Part shown: positions 15,673 to 25,161 of the stretch, in pieces
Layout: each line of letters begins with the position of its first letter
How positions within the stretch are numbered: the stretch's first letter is position 1
Assembly: GCA_024698585.1 (NCBI GenBank)
Contig: JAILRB010000021.1
Location: forward strand, 1-64,000
Reading direction: 5' to 3'
Length of the DNA: 64,000 nt
Source of the DNA: Eubacterium sp.
GTDB lineage: Bacteria > Bacillota > Clostridia > Lachnospirales > Lachnospiraceae
Translations under genes and position numbers: made by a program
Notes under the pieces: model-generated
Database searches by the model: none
The model's input: the letters and a program-made list of their open reading frames with translations, nothing else
What the model was told of the DNA's origin: nothing

Positions 15673-17361
15673 TTAAATCAGACTACTTTTTGTTCGTTCT
15701 GCCATTTCCTTCATCTCCGTCGCCTGTTTCAAAGAAGCTTCTGTCACTTCATTTCCACCATTAATCCGGACAATTTCAGCAATGGACTGCTGACGATTCA
15801 ATTGTTTAATATTAGTAACAGTTCTATCATTCTCCAGATTTTTTTCAATCAGATAATGATGGTCTGCCATGGCAGCAATCTGCGAAAGATGTGAAATACA
15901 AATCACCTGATGCTTTCCACTGATTCCAGCCATTTTTTCTGCAACCTTTTGTGCTGTCTTTCCACTGATTCCCGTATCAATTTCGTCGAAAATCAGCGTA
16001 TCCACATCCTCTGTGGATGCGAGAATCGATTTCATTGCAAGCATGATTCTGGACAACTCACCACCAGATGCAACTTTCGCCAATGGCTTTAAAGGTTCAC
16101 CCGGATTAGTTGAGATTAAAAATTCCACAAAATCATATCCGTTTTCTGTGATTTCTTCCTTTCGCGTGATGGAAATCTCAAACTGAACCGAGATAAAATT
16201 CAGATCGTTCAATGATTGAATTACTTTCTCGGCGAGGACCGTTGCTTCCTGTTTTCGGATATCAGAGATTTTTTTACAAAGTGCATCCATATTTCGATAA
16301 GTTTCATCAATCTGGGTTTTTACTGCCTCTATTTCAAAATCTAGATTTTTTAAACCATCGATTTCCTTCTGTTTTTCCTCTGCATAACTTAAAATTTCAG
16401 TAATGGACTGACCATATTTTAATTTTAAGTGATTGATTAAATCTAAACGCTCGGATACCTCTGCAGCATACTGAGGATCAAATTCCATATTGCAATGATA
16501 TTCCTGAATTTCTGCAGAAAGATTTCTACACAATTCATCTAATTCAAACAACATATTCTGCAGTTCCGGTATCTTTTCATCCATATCAGCCACAGCAGAC
16601 ATACTTCTGATTCCACGACCGATACACTCTCCGGCTCCGCTTGGAGAATCGTAACCAATTTCCTGATAGGTTTCCCCTAATGCCTGCAGAATATTCTGAC
16701 TGTTAGACATTCTTTTAAATTCTTTTTCCAAGGTAATGTCTTCGTCTTCTTTTAATTCTGCTTTTAAGATTTCATTTACTTCATATTCCAAAAATTCCAA
16801 ATCTCTGGCACGTTTTCCCTCATCCAAATCCATAGATTCAAGACGTTTCTTAAGTTCCAGATATTTTCGGTACTGAGTCTTAAGTTCCGCTGTATATGAC
16901 TCGATTTTTTCTTTTGCAAACTGATCCAGAATTTCCAAATGCTTTTTCGGATAAAGCAATGACTGATGTTCGTGTTGACCATAAATATCAACCAGCAAAG
17001 ACATCGCTTTTTTTAAGGTATTTAAATTTACCGTTTCTCCATTGATTTTTGAAACACTGCGACCTTCAGATATTTTACGGGTGACAGTCACGGTATGATT
17101 ATCCTCCATATAAATATCCATTTTCTTTAATTTCTCTGCTTCCTGTTCCGTAACGAAAAAGGAAAGTTCCACTAAAGAATAATCGGTTCCCTGACGAATC
17201 ATATCCTTATCAGCCTTTTGTCCCAAGGCCACATTCACCGATCCTAAAATCAGAGATTTTCCTGCACCGGTTTCCCCGGTAAACACAATCAGACCTTTGT
17301 CGAAGTCCACGTCCACTTCTTCAATTAAAGCTAAATTTTTTACGTGTAGGTTTTGTAACAT
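15673..17361 (-). CDS. recN: DNA repair protein RecN
   Basis: SMC-like ATPase acting early in double-strand-break repair. Walker A GETGAGKS lies near residue 32. Long coiled-coil arms fill the middle (about 150-390). The signature VASGGELSRIMLAMK and Walker B TLIFDEIDTGISG follow near residues 435-480. ATG 17361 is chosen because GAAGGAGG sits just upstream and the family begins MLQNLHVKNLALIEEV; a longer frame to 17406 would run into the end of argR. Length of 562 is usual. Confidence 0.95.
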   Translation of the reverse strand: MLQNLHVKNLALIEEVDVDFDKGLIVFTGETGAGKSLILGSVNVALGQKADKDMIRQGTDYSLVELSFFVTEQEAEKLKKMDIYMEDNHTVTVTRKISEGRSVSKINGETVNLNTLKKAMSLLVDIYGQHEHQSLLYPKKHLEILDQFAKEKIESYTAELKTQYRKYLELKKRLESMDLDEGKRARDLEFLEYEVNEILKAELKEDEDITLEKEFKRMSNSQNILQALGETYQEIGYDSPSGAGECIGRGIRSMSAVADMDEKIPELQNMLFELDELCRNLSAEIQEYHCNMEFDPQYAAEVSERLDLINHLKLKYGQSITEILSYAEEKQKEIDGLKNLDFEIEAVKTQIDETYRNMDALCKKISDIRKQEATVLAEKVIQSLNDLNFISVQFEISITRKEEITENGYDFVEFLISTNPGEPLKPLAKVASGGELSRIMLAMKSILASTEDVDTLIFDEIDTGISGKTAQKVAEKMAGISGKHQVICISHLSQIAAMADHHYLIEKNLENDRTVTNIKQLNRQQSIAEIVRINGGNEVTEASLKQATEMKEMAERTKSSLI

Positions 17362-17392
17362 AGTTCCTCCTTCTTGTGTTTCTCTCCAGATA

Positions 17393-17848
17393 TTACTGAC
17401 TTTCACTCAATTGATTCAGCCGATTTTTTATCTGCTCAATCTGTTCCGTTTCCTTAACAACGCACATGATAGTATCATCCCCTGCAATACTTCCTAAAAT
17501 ACCATCAATCTTCAATGAGTCCACAGCAGCAGCAACTGCCATGGCTAATCCGGAACCGGTTTTTATAACAAGAATGTTTCCGGCAGATTCCACAGAAATA
17601 ATTCCATCTGCCAAAACTCTCATGTACTTATTTACTGCATTTGGCGACTCTACATTGGATGCTGCATATTTCTGTTTTCCATTAGATGCAGGAACTTTAA
17701 TGAGCTGTAACTGCTTCATATCCCTTGAAATAGTCGCCTGGGTCACTTCAAACCCTTTTTCCTTCAATTTTTTTACCAACTCATCCTGAGTATCAATTTC
17801 ATATTGATTGATAATTTCCAGAATGGCTTTTTGTCTTCCTGATTTCAT
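17393..17848 (-). CDS. argR: Arginine repressor
   Basis: Hexameric arginine-responsive repressor and activator of arginine genes. The N-terminal winged helix-turn-helix (1-70) includes VTQATISRDMKQLQLIKV. The C-terminal oligomerisation and arginine-binding domain has GTGSGLAMAVAAAVDSL in slightly altered form (KTGSGLAMAV) and GSIAGDDTIMCV with the arginine-contacting DD pair. Length of 151 is standard. It begins 1 bp after nadK ends, and recN follows, the conserved clostridial order. Confidence 0.96.
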   Translation of the reverse strand: MKSGRQKAILEIINQYEIDTQDELVKKLKEKGFEVTQATISRDMKQLQLIKVPASNGKQKYAASNVESPNAVNKYMRVLADGIISVESAGNILVIKTGSGLAMAVAAAVDSLKIDGILGSIAGDDTIMCVVKETEQIEQIKNRLNQLSESQ

Positions 17849-17849
17849 A

Positions 17850-18707
17850 CTAGTCTCCTATTTTATCCTTGATTGCCTGAAGGAAACTGCTATCATCCAG
17901 CTTGGCAATCTTTGTTTCTTCTTTGGCTTTGCGAACGCGAATTACATCTCCCGATATAATATCAAAAATACTATCGCCATCAAAACAGACATTTCGCCGC
18001 TCAATTTTCAGATGTTTCGGCGGACCCACATAAATTTCAAGAACGTCTTTCTGCGAAAAAATAATGCTCATATTTCCAATGGTATGAGGACAAATCGGCG
18101 TCATGATGATCATCTTTGAATCCGGTCGTGCTACCGGTCCACCAGCCGAAAGATTATAAGCTGTAGATCCCGTTGGTGTGGCAAGAATCATGCCATCTGC
18201 AGTGTAGTTTCCTAAAAGCTGATTGTTTACAAAAACTTCCAAGTTGATAACTGCGAAATCACCACCACGGTGAATTACGATCTCGTTCAGTACATTGCCG
18301 GAATACACCGTTTTTCCATCTCGAATCACTTCACCTTCCAGCATCATTCGTGATTCCATCTGAAAATCATCTTCAAACAATCGGTCTATTGCTTCCTCAA
18401 TCTGATTTTGATTGACTTCCGCCAAAAAACCTAACGTTCCTTTGTTCACTCCCACAAACACAACATCTTTGGACTTCAAATCCTTGGCTGCATGTAACAG
18501 AGTGCCATCCCCTCCAATGGTAATGACACATTCCACTTCTTTTGGAATATCATTGTGATTGATAATTCTGTACTCACCTGTAGCGTCATCTACATTATTG
18601 AACAAATAGCATTTTCCACCTTTTTTTACAATTTCATCAGAAACCTGCTTCGCTAACTGTCCTTTTTCATCCTTATATCTGTTTGAAATAATCGCGTAAT
18701 TTTTCAT
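17850..18707 (-). CDS. nadK: NAD kinase
   Basis: Phosphorylates NAD to NADP. The ATP-binding GGDGTLL motif is near residue 62 (TIGGDGTLLHAAKDL). The NAD site contains NVLNEIVIHRGG, and TPTGSTAYNLSAGGPV is the conserved glycine/threonine segment. I use ATG 18707 (MKNYAIISNRYKD), typical of the family, with AAAGGA somewhat far upstream. The longer frame to 18761 would overlap tlyA. Length 285. Confidence 0.93.
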   Translation of the reverse strand: MKNYAIISNRYKDEKGQLAKQVSDEIVKKGGKCYLFNNVDDATGEYRIINHNDIPKEVECVITIGGDGTLLHAAKDLKSKDVVFVGVNKGTLGFLAEVNQNQIEEAIDRLFEDDFQMESRMMLEGEVIRDGKTVYSGNVLNEIVIHRGGDFAVINLEVFVNNQLLGNYTADGMILATPTGSTAYNLSAGGPVARPDSKMIIMTPICPHTIGNMSIIFSQKDVLEIYVGPPKHLKIERRNVCFDGDSIFDIISGDVIRVRKAKEETKIAKLDDSSFLQAIKDKIGD

Positions 18708-18726
18708 AGAAACACCAATCCTTTTC

Positions 18727-19533
18727 CTAATGATCCAAAGCTTCATGAGAAGCCCGGACAACCATTTCAGAATCTATTTCCTTGCCGTCCTGACACTGTT
18801 CCATATCTTTTTGCAAATATAACAAATATTCTATATTGCCTTCCGGTCCCTTTACCGGAGAAAAATCTAAATCAAGCACCGTGAATCCGATGGATTTTGC
18901 AAATTCCACTACGGTATCAATCACCTGCATATGTATCTTCGGATCACGTACCACTCCCTTTTTTCCAACATTCTCACGGCCGGCCTCGAACTGTGGTTTA
19001 ATCAGACAAACCACCTGTCCATCCGGTGTAAGAAGCTCTCTGACCGGCATCAATACCTTTGTCAAAGAAATAAAGGAAACGTCAATGGATGCAAAATTGA
19101 CCGGTTCTTCAATATCTTCCGGTGTCACATAGCGAATGTTGGTACGGTCCATACAAACGACTCTCTCATCGGTTACCAGTTTCCACGCCAGCTGACCATG
19201 GCCCACATCCACAGAATATACTTTTGTTGCTCCATTCTGAAGCATACAATCTGTAAAACCGCCTGTAGACGCTCCCACATCCATACAAACTTTATCATGA
19301 AGTTCCACGCCAAAGCATTCCATGGCTTTTTCCAATTTCAGTCCACCACGGCTTACATACTTTAATGTTTTTCCGCGCACTTCAATCTGCACTTTTTCAT
19401 CAAAGAAAGTACCTGCTTTATCTTCTCGTTCATTGTCCACAAAAACAATCCCACTCATGATAATTGCCTTTGCTTTTTCTCTGGAAGGAGCAAGTCCTCT
19501 TTTCACTAATAATACATCTAATCGTTCTTTCAT
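18727..19533 (-). CDS. tlyA: TlyA-family rRNA (cytidine-2'-O)-methyltransferase
   Basis: An N-terminal S4 RNA-binding domain (1-65, ERLDVLLVKRGLAPSREKA) is followed by an FtsJ-like SAM methyltransferase domain with DVGASTGGFTDCML near residue 95. Relatives 2'-O-methylate 16S and 23S rRNA; some are instead called hemolysin A. It overlaps the dxs stop by 4 bp (ATGA), so it is translationally coupled to dxs, as in many Firmicutes (yqxC). Confidence 0.9.
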   Translation of the reverse strand: MKERLDVLLVKRGLAPSREKAKAIIMSGIVFVDNEREDKAGTFFDEKVQIEVRGKTLKYVSRGGLKLEKAMECFGVELHDKVCMDVGASTGGFTDCMLQNGATKVYSVDVGHGQLAWKLVTDERVVCMDRTNIRYVTPEDIEEPVNFASIDVSFISLTKVLMPVRELLTPDGQVVCLIKPQFEAGRENVGKKGVVRDPKIHMQVIDTVVEFAKSIGFTVLDLDFSPVKGPEGNIEYLLYLQKDMEQCQDGKEIDSEMVVRASHEALDH

Positions 19534-21389
19534 AGCATTCTTTCTTTCACTTTTTCATAAATTGACTGTGCATCAATGCCCAGACGTTTTCTTAATTCCG
19601 GAACCGTTCCATGTTCCACAAACTGATTATCAATGGCCAATACTTCCGTATAAGCATTGAGTTTTTCTTCTTCGATAAAAGCCTGAACTGTCTGACCATA
19701 TCCACCCTGTTTCATTCCTTCTTCCACAACCAGAATATAATCGTGTTCTGCAGCCAATGTTCGAATCATTTCCCGATCCATTGGAGCAAGGAATCTGGCA
19801 TTTACAAAAGTTGGGGTCAATTGTTCTTCCTTGAAAAGTTCCATGGCTTTCGCAGCTTCTTCAACCATGCCGCCAACAGCAATGATTGCTGCCTTCTTTC
19901 CGGATTCAATCAGTTCGCTTTTTCCATATTCATAATCCTCACAGGAATCTGCGACATAAGCTGTTCCACGCCCAAAACGAATCGCCAACGGTCCATCCAC
20001 AGAATCTGCAAAGTGCATTGCCTTAATTAAATCGTTCATGTCCTTCGGTGCAATAATTGTCATATTTGGCATTGCGGACAGGAAGGAGATATCAAAAACT
20101 CCCTGATGGGTTTCTCCATCTTGTCCTACAAGTCCTGCACGGTCAATAATCAATCGAACCGGGAGATTCTGAATACACACATCATGTAAAATCTGATCGT
20201 AAGCTCTCTGATAAAATGAGGAATAAATGGAAACGTACGGCTTATATCCTTTTGACGCCAAGCCGGCAGCAAAAGTCACCGCATGTTCCTCAGCGATTCC
20301 CACATCGAAAAATCGATCCGGATATTTATTTTGGAATCGGGTTAATCCGGTTCCATCCGGCATCGCTGCAGTGATGGCTACGATTTTCTTATCCTTGGCA
20401 GCCATTTTCACCAGTGTTTTCGAAAATACATCTGTATAACTTAACACTTTATCGGATGAAGGCTGTGCCCCAAAATTTAAATCAAAGCATCCTACTCCGT
20501 GATAGAGAGATGGATTTTCTTCTGCAGGCTCATAACCTTTTCCTTTGATGGTTTTTACATGAATGAGAATCGGATGATCAATTTTAAATGCTGCTTCAAA
20601 AATTTTAACCATTTCTTTCATATTATGTCCATCTACCGGACCAATATAAGTAATTCCCAGATCATCAAACCAATTGGAATCCACAAAGATTCCTTTCACA
20701 TAATCCTTGGTATTTTTTACTTTTTTTACAAGACTGTTTCCAACATGAGGAATTTTGCTTAAGGAATGTTCCACATCTTCTTTAAACTCATTATAGCGTT
20801 CGCCTACACGAAGCTTATTCAGATAATTTGACATTCCTCCCACATTTTCGGAAATAGACATATTGTTATCATTTAAAATGATCACAAAATTTTTATGGAG
20901 TTGCGAAACATTATTCAATGCTTCTAAGGCCATTCCACCGGTTAACGCACCGTCACCGATAACCGCTACAATCTTTTCATGTCCACCGGAAAGTTTTCTG
21001 GCTGTAGCCATTCCCAATGCAGCGGAAATGGATGTAGAACTATGTCCGGTGTCAAAAGAGTCACAATCACTCTCATGACGTTTCGGAAAACCACTCATAC
21101 CATCTAATTTTCGCATGTTATCAAAATCCTTCCGGCGTCCGGTCAGCAACTTATGAGTGTACGCCTGATGTCCAACATCCCAGACAATCTGATCTCTCGG
21201 GAACTTCAACACTGCATGCAATGCAATCGTCAGTTCCACGGCACCGAGATTCGACGCCAGATGTCCTCCGGTCTGACTCACATGTTCCAGTAAAAACTCC
21301 CGGATTTCTTCTGCCAGTTTTTTATAATATTTTTTATTAATTCTTCTTACATCATTTGGCTTATTGATTTTTTCTAATATTTTTCCCAT
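19530..21389 (-). CDS. dxs: 1-deoxy-D-xylulose-5-phosphate synthase
   Basis: Thiamine-diphosphate enzyme that condenses pyruvate and glyceraldehyde 3-phosphate in the first step of the MEP isoprenoid pathway. It has DVGHQAYTHKLLTGR near residue 80, the ThDP/Mg motif GDGALTGGMALEALNN with NDNNMSI near 150-185, and the transketolase-like EEHAVTFAAGLA near 370. ATG 21389 follows AGAGG at 7 nt; an ATG at 21407 overlapping the ispA stop is also possible. Length 619. Co-transcribed with ispA. Confidence 0.96.
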   Translation of the reverse strand: MGKILEKINKPNDVRRINKKYYKKLAEEIREFLLEHVSQTGGHLASNLGAVELTIALHAVLKFPRDQIVWDVGHQAYTHKLLTGRRKDFDNMRKLDGMSGFPKRHESDCDSFDTGHSSTSISAALGMATARKLSGGHEKIVAVIGDGALTGGMALEALNNVSQLHKNFVIILNDNNMSISENVGGMSNYLNKLRVGERYNEFKEDVEHSLSKIPHVGNSLVKKVKNTKDYVKGIFVDSNWFDDLGITYIGPVDGHNMKEMVKIFEAAFKIDHPILIHVKTIKGKGYEPAEENPSLYHGVGCFDLNFGAQPSSDKVLSYTDVFSKTLVKMAAKDKKIVAITAAMPDGTGLTRFQNKYPDRFFDVGIAEEHAVTFAAGLASKGYKPYVSIYSSFYQRAYDQILHDVCIQNLPVRLIIDRAGLVGQDGETHQGVFDISFLSAMPNMTIIAPKDMNDLIKAMHFADSVDGPLAIRFGRGTAYVADSCEDYEYGKSELIESGKKAAIIAVGGMVEEAAKAMELFKEEQLTPTFVNARFLAPMDREMIRTLAAEHDYILVVEEGMKQGGYGQTVQAFIEEEKLNAYTEVLAIDNQFVEHGTVPELRKRLGIDAQSIYEKVKERML

Positions 21390-21406
21390 GGTAAAGCCTC
21401 TTTCCA

Positions 21407-22309
21407 TTATTTTTCCCTGTGAATCAATGAAAGAATCAACGTCTTTAAGAATGTGATATCTGTCTGATTCTTTTCTCCGATTTTTTCAAGCAAAAATACA
21501 GCTTCGTCTGAATAATTCTGTACATACTCTTTGGATTTTTCCAGTCCCACCAATGTTACGAAAGTGGATTTATGATTTTTATCATCACTGCCTACCGGCT
21601 TCCCAAGAACTTCTGTGGTGCTGGTCACATCCAGAATATCATCCTGAATCTGAAATGCCATTCCAACATTTTCAGCAATCTTTTCCAAATCATCTAAATC
21701 TTCCTGAGTTGCTCCTGCTAACATTCCTCCAGCAACCATGGAAGCCTCAATTAATGCCGCGGTTTTCAGTTTATGAATAAAACGAATCATATCCAGAGAC
21801 ATTTCCTTGTCTTCGTTTAAAACATCAACCGTCTGTCCACCAACCATTCCATAAACACCTGCTTTTTTTGCAATGTATGCCATGGCATTCGCAGACTGTT
21901 CCACCTGTTCACTCTTTACCACTGCCTGACTCATAATTTCATAAGCATAATTCAACAAAGCATCTCCGGCAAGAATTCCCATGTCTTCCCCGTAAACAGC
22001 ATGAGTCGTCTTTTTTCCTCTGCGATATAAATCATTATCCATAGCCGGCAAATCATCATGCACCAGGGAATATGTATGAATCATTTCCATGGCAGCCATG
22101 AAAGGATATGCTGCCGCTTCGTTTTTCGAAAATAAACGAAATGATTCCAATAACAACATTGGTCGCAGCCTTTTCCCCCCGGCATTGACACTGTAATTCA
22201 TTGCCTCAAAGATTAACCTCTGATGTCCTTCTTCTGCCGGTTCAAATCCCGCCAGGATTCTTTCAATTTCTGTAATACGATTCGTAAGTTCTATCTTAAA
22301 ATCATTCAT
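21407..22309 (-). CDS. ispA: Polyprenyl (geranyl/farnesyl) diphosphate synthase
   Basis: Makes short-chain prenyl diphosphates from IPP and DMAPP. The first aspartate-rich motif LVHDDLPAMDND (DDxxxxD form, typical of FPP synthases) is near residue 85 and the second, FQIQDDILD, near 225. GGKRLRPML is the IPP-binding segment. ATG 22309 overlaps the xseB stop (ATGA) and has GAGGG 8 nt upstream. Length 300. Sits between xseB and dxs as is usual. Confidence 0.94.
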   Translation of the reverse strand: MNDFKIELTNRITEIERILAGFEPAEEGHQRLIFEAMNYSVNAGGKRLRPMLLLESFRLFSKNEAAAYPFMAAMEMIHTYSLVHDDLPAMDNDLYRRGKKTTHAVYGEDMGILAGDALLNYAYEIMSQAVVKSEQVEQSANAMAYIAKKAGVYGMVGGQTVDVLNEDKEMSLDMIRFIHKLKTAALIEASMVAGGMLAGATQEDLDDLEKIAENVGMAFQIQDDILDVTSTTEVLGKPVGSDDKNHKSTFVTLVGLEKSKEYVQNYSDEAVFLLEKIGEKNQTDITFLKTLILSLIHREK

Positions 22310-22505
22310 TCGCATTTCCCTCTTCAATGATTGTCATTTCTTTTTCTATTTTTTCAATCTGGTCATTACAATCCCTTACCAGTTCTAATCCTTTTTTATA
22401 ATATTCGAAGGACTGTCCCAAAGTAATATCCTCTGATTGCATTTCCGAAATAATCTGATTAATTTCTTCAAAATTTTCTTCTATGGTTCTATTCTTCTCT
22501 GCCAT
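22302..22505 (-). CDS. xseB: Exodeoxyribonuclease VII small subunit
   Basis: 67-residue small subunit of ExoVII. It has the typical ENFEEINQIISEMQSEDITL and SFEYYKKGLELVRDCNDQIE helices. ATG 22505 has GAAGGAG upstream; the gene begins inside the last codons of xseA (17-bp overlap) and ends in overlap with ispA, so all three are coupled. Confidence 0.94.
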   Translation of the reverse strand: MAEKNRTIEENFEEINQIISEMQSEDITLGQSFEYYKKGLELVRDCNDQIEKIEKEMTIIEEGNANE

Positions 22506-23772
22506 ATTCTTCTCCTTCAACTTCCAAAACCTTTGCTGTAATCTTTCCATCCCTAAGAATCATGTTTACTTTCGATTCCGGTTGCACCTGTTCCACCGAT
22601 GCCAATGGTTTTCCGGTTCCATCTTCCACATAGGCAAATCCCTTCGATATTTTTTCCAATGGGGATAACCCTTTTAGTTTTTCGGCTAACAGCGCCAATT
22701 CCTGTTTTCTGTTAAGGAAAACCGTTCTATGCAATTCCAGAATCCGTCCTTCCATTTCAGGAATCTGACTTTTCATAGTATCTAACCGGTCATGAACCGT
22801 ACGCTCCAGTAGTTCCTGTAAATCCGCAAGATACTGCTTTTTTGTAAGAAGCTGATGCTGGGGGCTAAATCGTCCCAACTGATTCTCTAAACTTTCTGTT
22901 TTTCTTTTGGCCAATTCCAGTCGACTTCTAAGCTGCTGATACAGCATTTGCTTTCTGTGAAGACAATCTTCCATAAATTTTCCATATTCAAAATTCGCCA
23001 GTTCCGCAGCTGCCGATGGTGTAGCAGCCCTTTGATCTGCAACAAAGTCAGCAATAGTCACATCCGTCTCATGTCCCACAGCGGAAATAATCGGGGTATT
23101 ACAGTTAAAAATCGCCTTCGCCACAATCTCTTCGTTAAACGCCCATAAATCTTCAATCGAGCCTCCGCCACGACCAACAATGATGACATCCAATCCCATT
23201 TCATCCAAACAACGGATTCCATTGACAATATCCTGAGCCGCTCCTTCTCCTTGCACCAGACAAGGATAAAGATACAGGGACACATAAGGATTTCTCCGCT
23301 TACTAACGGTTCGAATATCCTGAATCGCCGCTCCGGTCTTAGCGGTACAAATACCGATTTTCATGGCATAAGCCGGAATCTTCTTTTTATACATCGGATC
23401 AAATAATCCCATATCTTCCAGATCCTGCTTTAATTGTTCAAACCGTTGGTATAAAAGACCGCGACCTTCCAGTTCAATCCTTCTGGCATAAATCTGATAT
23501 TTGCCATCCCGTTCATAGACGCTGACACTTCCAAAAACAATCACGGTTTGTCCTTCTTCCATTTGGAACTGAAGACCTCTACGGTTTCCGGCAAACATCA
23601 CCGCCTGAATCACACCGCTTTTGTCTTTCAGACTAAAGTAAATGTGACCGGAAGAATGATATTTGCAATTGCTCACTTCTCCCTTGATATAAATGTTTTT
23701 CAGGACAAAATCCTGCTCAAACATATTCTTGATATAGTTATTTACCTGTGCTACAGAATAAATTGATTCCAT
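22489..23772 (-). CDS. xseA: Exodeoxyribonuclease VII large subunit
   Basis: Catalytic subunit of ExoVII, which degrades single-stranded DNA from both ends. An N-terminal OB fold (1-100, YSVAQVNNYIK, GEVSNCKYHSSGHIYFSLKD) precedes the catalytic domain with VIIVGRGGGSIEDLWAFNEE near residue 195 and SAVGHETDVTIADFVADQRAATPSAA in two parts (SAVGHETD, then RAATPSAAAE). A long coiled coil follows. Length 427. The methylene-THF gene folD, often just upstream in this neighbourhood, is not present; nusB is. Confidence 0.95.
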   Translation of the reverse strand: MESIYSVAQVNNYIKNMFEQDFVLKNIYIKGEVSNCKYHSSGHIYFSLKDKSGVIQAVMFAGNRRGLQFQMEEGQTVIVFGSVSVYERDGKYQIYARRIELEGRGLLYQRFEQLKQDLEDMGLFDPMYKKKIPAYAMKIGICTAKTGAAIQDIRTVSKRRNPYVSLYLYPCLVQGEGAAQDIVNGIRCLDEMGLDVIIVGRGGGSIEDLWAFNEEIVAKAIFNCNTPIISAVGHETDVTIADFVADQRAATPSAAAELANFEYGKFMEDCLHRKQMLYQQLRSRLELAKRKTESLENQLGRFSPQHQLLTKKQYLADLQELLERTVHDRLDTMKSQIPEMEGRILELHRTVFLNRKQELALLAEKLKGLSPLEKISKGFAYVEDGTGKPLASVEQVQPESKVNMILRDGKITAKVLEVEGEEYGREE

Positions 23773-23798
23773 AAATCATCTTCTCTTTCAAGTTTCCA

Positions 23799-24248
23799 CT
23801 AAACTAATTTTGCCAAAACACCATTAACAAATTTTGGAGAATCGTCTGTTCCGTATTTTTTAGCCAATTCCACTGCCTGATCAATAGCTACTCTTTCCGG
23901 AATTGCCTCATCAAACTTTAACTCAAAATATGCTAATCTCAAAATAGTTAAGTCTATTTTAGACATACGATCAGTGGTCCATTTTTCTGCCACTGCATTA
24001 ATTTTTTCATCAATTTCCTCAATGTGAGAACCAATTTCAAGAATTCTCTCCTTAATAAACAGCTTATCCTTATTGGAAATCGGATATTCCAGTTCTTCCA
24101 AATGAAAATCCTGTAATTCTTCAATGTCTTCCAGATTTTCCATCTTTTCGAGATAGCGGTCCATCTGATTTTCCAATTCTTCCTTTTCGTGGAAATCACT
24201 TAAATATAATAAGCGAAATGTATTTTCTCTCAGTAATGCTCTCTTCAT
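23799..24248 (-). CDS. nusB: Transcription antitermination factor NusB
   Basis: 149-residue all-helical RNA-binding protein that joins the NusA/S10/NusE antitermination complex on rRNA operons. Start MKRALLRENTFRLLY follows CAGGAGGA. The second half is diagnostic: MSKIDLTILRLAYFEL, then VAIDQAVELAKKYGTDDSPKF, then VNGVLAKL. It follows the asp23 terminator and leads into xseA 26 bp on. Confidence 0.94.
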   Translation of the reverse strand: MKRALLRENTFRLLYLSDFHEKEELENQMDRYLEKMENLEDIEELQDFHLEELEYPISNKDKLFIKERILEIGSHIEEIDEKINAVAEKWTTDRMSKIDLTILRLAYFELKFDEAIPERVAIDQAVELAKKYGTDDSPKFVNGVLAKLV

Positions 24249-24288
24249 AGTTCCTCCTGAATCTTGTTTCCTAATAATATCAAACAAA

Positions 24289-24312
24289 AAGGGTGCCTAT
24301 CCAGACACCCTT
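24289..24312 (-). terminator. Terminator downstream of asp23
   Basis: AAGGGTG pairs with CACCCTT around a 10-nt loop, followed on the minus strand by TTTTGTTTG. It lies 14 bp after the asp23 stop and upstream of nusB. Confidence 0.75.
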
Positions 24313-24325
24313 AACAAACACTAAC

Positions 24326-24697
24326 TTAATTTGATGCTACGCTTGAAATGTATACATTAACATTTGCAACTTCCATGCCGGTCATATTTTCCAATGTACT
24401 CTTTACTTTATCCTGTACCTTCTGAGATACAGCAAGAATGTTAACATTCATCTTTAACACGATTGATAAATCAACCATCACTGAATTTTCAGCGACATCA
24501 ACGCGAACACCCTTCGACAATTTTTTCATTCCAAGTTTCGAAATCAGTTCCGAAGTAATGTTTCCTGACATAGCCAGAACTCCATCAACTTCTGTAGCAG
24601 CCATCGCTGAAATCACCGCCAAAACATCATCACTGATGTGAACCTCTCCTAATTCTGAATGATCATATATTTTATAAGTATTTCTCTGTCCGTCCAT
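24326..24697 (-). CDS. Asp23/Gls24 family envelope stress protein
   Basis: 123 residues of the Asp23 family, as YqhY of Bacillus, which has the same place next to nusB. Core: LGEVHISDDVLAVISAMAA, then TEVDGVLAM, then KLSKGVRVDVAENSVMVDLS, then VQDKVKSTLENMTGMEV. Members associate with the membrane and with envelope stress or lipid homeostasis; the precise role is unknown. AGGAGGC precedes the start. Confidence 0.9.
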   Translation of the reverse strand: MDGQRNTYKIYDHSELGEVHISDDVLAVISAMAATEVDGVLAMSGNITSELISKLGMKKLSKGVRVDVAENSVMVDLSIVLKMNVNILAVSQKVQDKVKSTLENMTGMEVANVNVYISSVASN

Positions 24698-24764
24698 AAA
24701 TGCCTCCTAAATTAAAAATCTTAGTACATTATACCATTGTTCCACGGAATTTACAATGTATTTA

Positions 24765-24980
24765 CTAAAGACTTTCAATCATTTCCACAATGGCATCTAC
24801 GCCGATAAAATTTTCCTCACTTCTCGCATTTTCATCAATTTCAATCCGGAATCTCTGCTCCAATTCCTCAATGAACGCATCAAAATCACCCGAATCCAAA
24901 TCCTGTACTAAATTAAAATCTTCATCTGTATCGATATACGGACAAACCATATTCAAAATATCAATTATTCTGTCTCTCAT
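24765..24980 (-). CDS. Acyl-carrier-protein-like protein
   Basis: 71-residue, very acidic, four-helix carrier protein. The phosphopantetheine site is the Ser in DLDSGDFDAF (S30); the usual motif is DSLD, so Leu is replaced by Gly. The length and acidic character fit an ACP or D-alanyl-carrier type. No acyl-activating enzyme lies beside it, so its acyl group and partner are unknown. GAGG lies 7 nt before the ATG. It is divergent from the metal-dependent repressor gene. Confidence 0.7.
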   Translation of the reverse strand: MRDRIIDILNMVCPYIDTDEDFNLVQDLDSGDFDAFIEELEQRFRIEIDENARSEENFIGVDAIVEMIESL

Positions 24981-25094
24981 ATGCTTACCTCTCTAGTTTT
25001 TTTATTATTTTGAAATGTGTAGTAAATATGATGTTCCTCACTAAGATATGTTTACCATAGAAATAAATTTAATGCAATATCCTTTTCTTCAAAA

Positions 25095-25123
25095 TTGCAT
25101 TCATGTCCGTTCCGTGATATAAT
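25095..25123 (+). promoter_or_regulatory. SigA-type promoter of the DtxR-family gene
   Basis: TTGCAT (25095-25100), 17 nt, TATAAT (25118-25123), 38 bp before the start codon. Confidence 0.7.
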
Positions 25124-25161
25124 TTTGCATTATATTAGAATTGTTCGAGAAAGGAAACGAT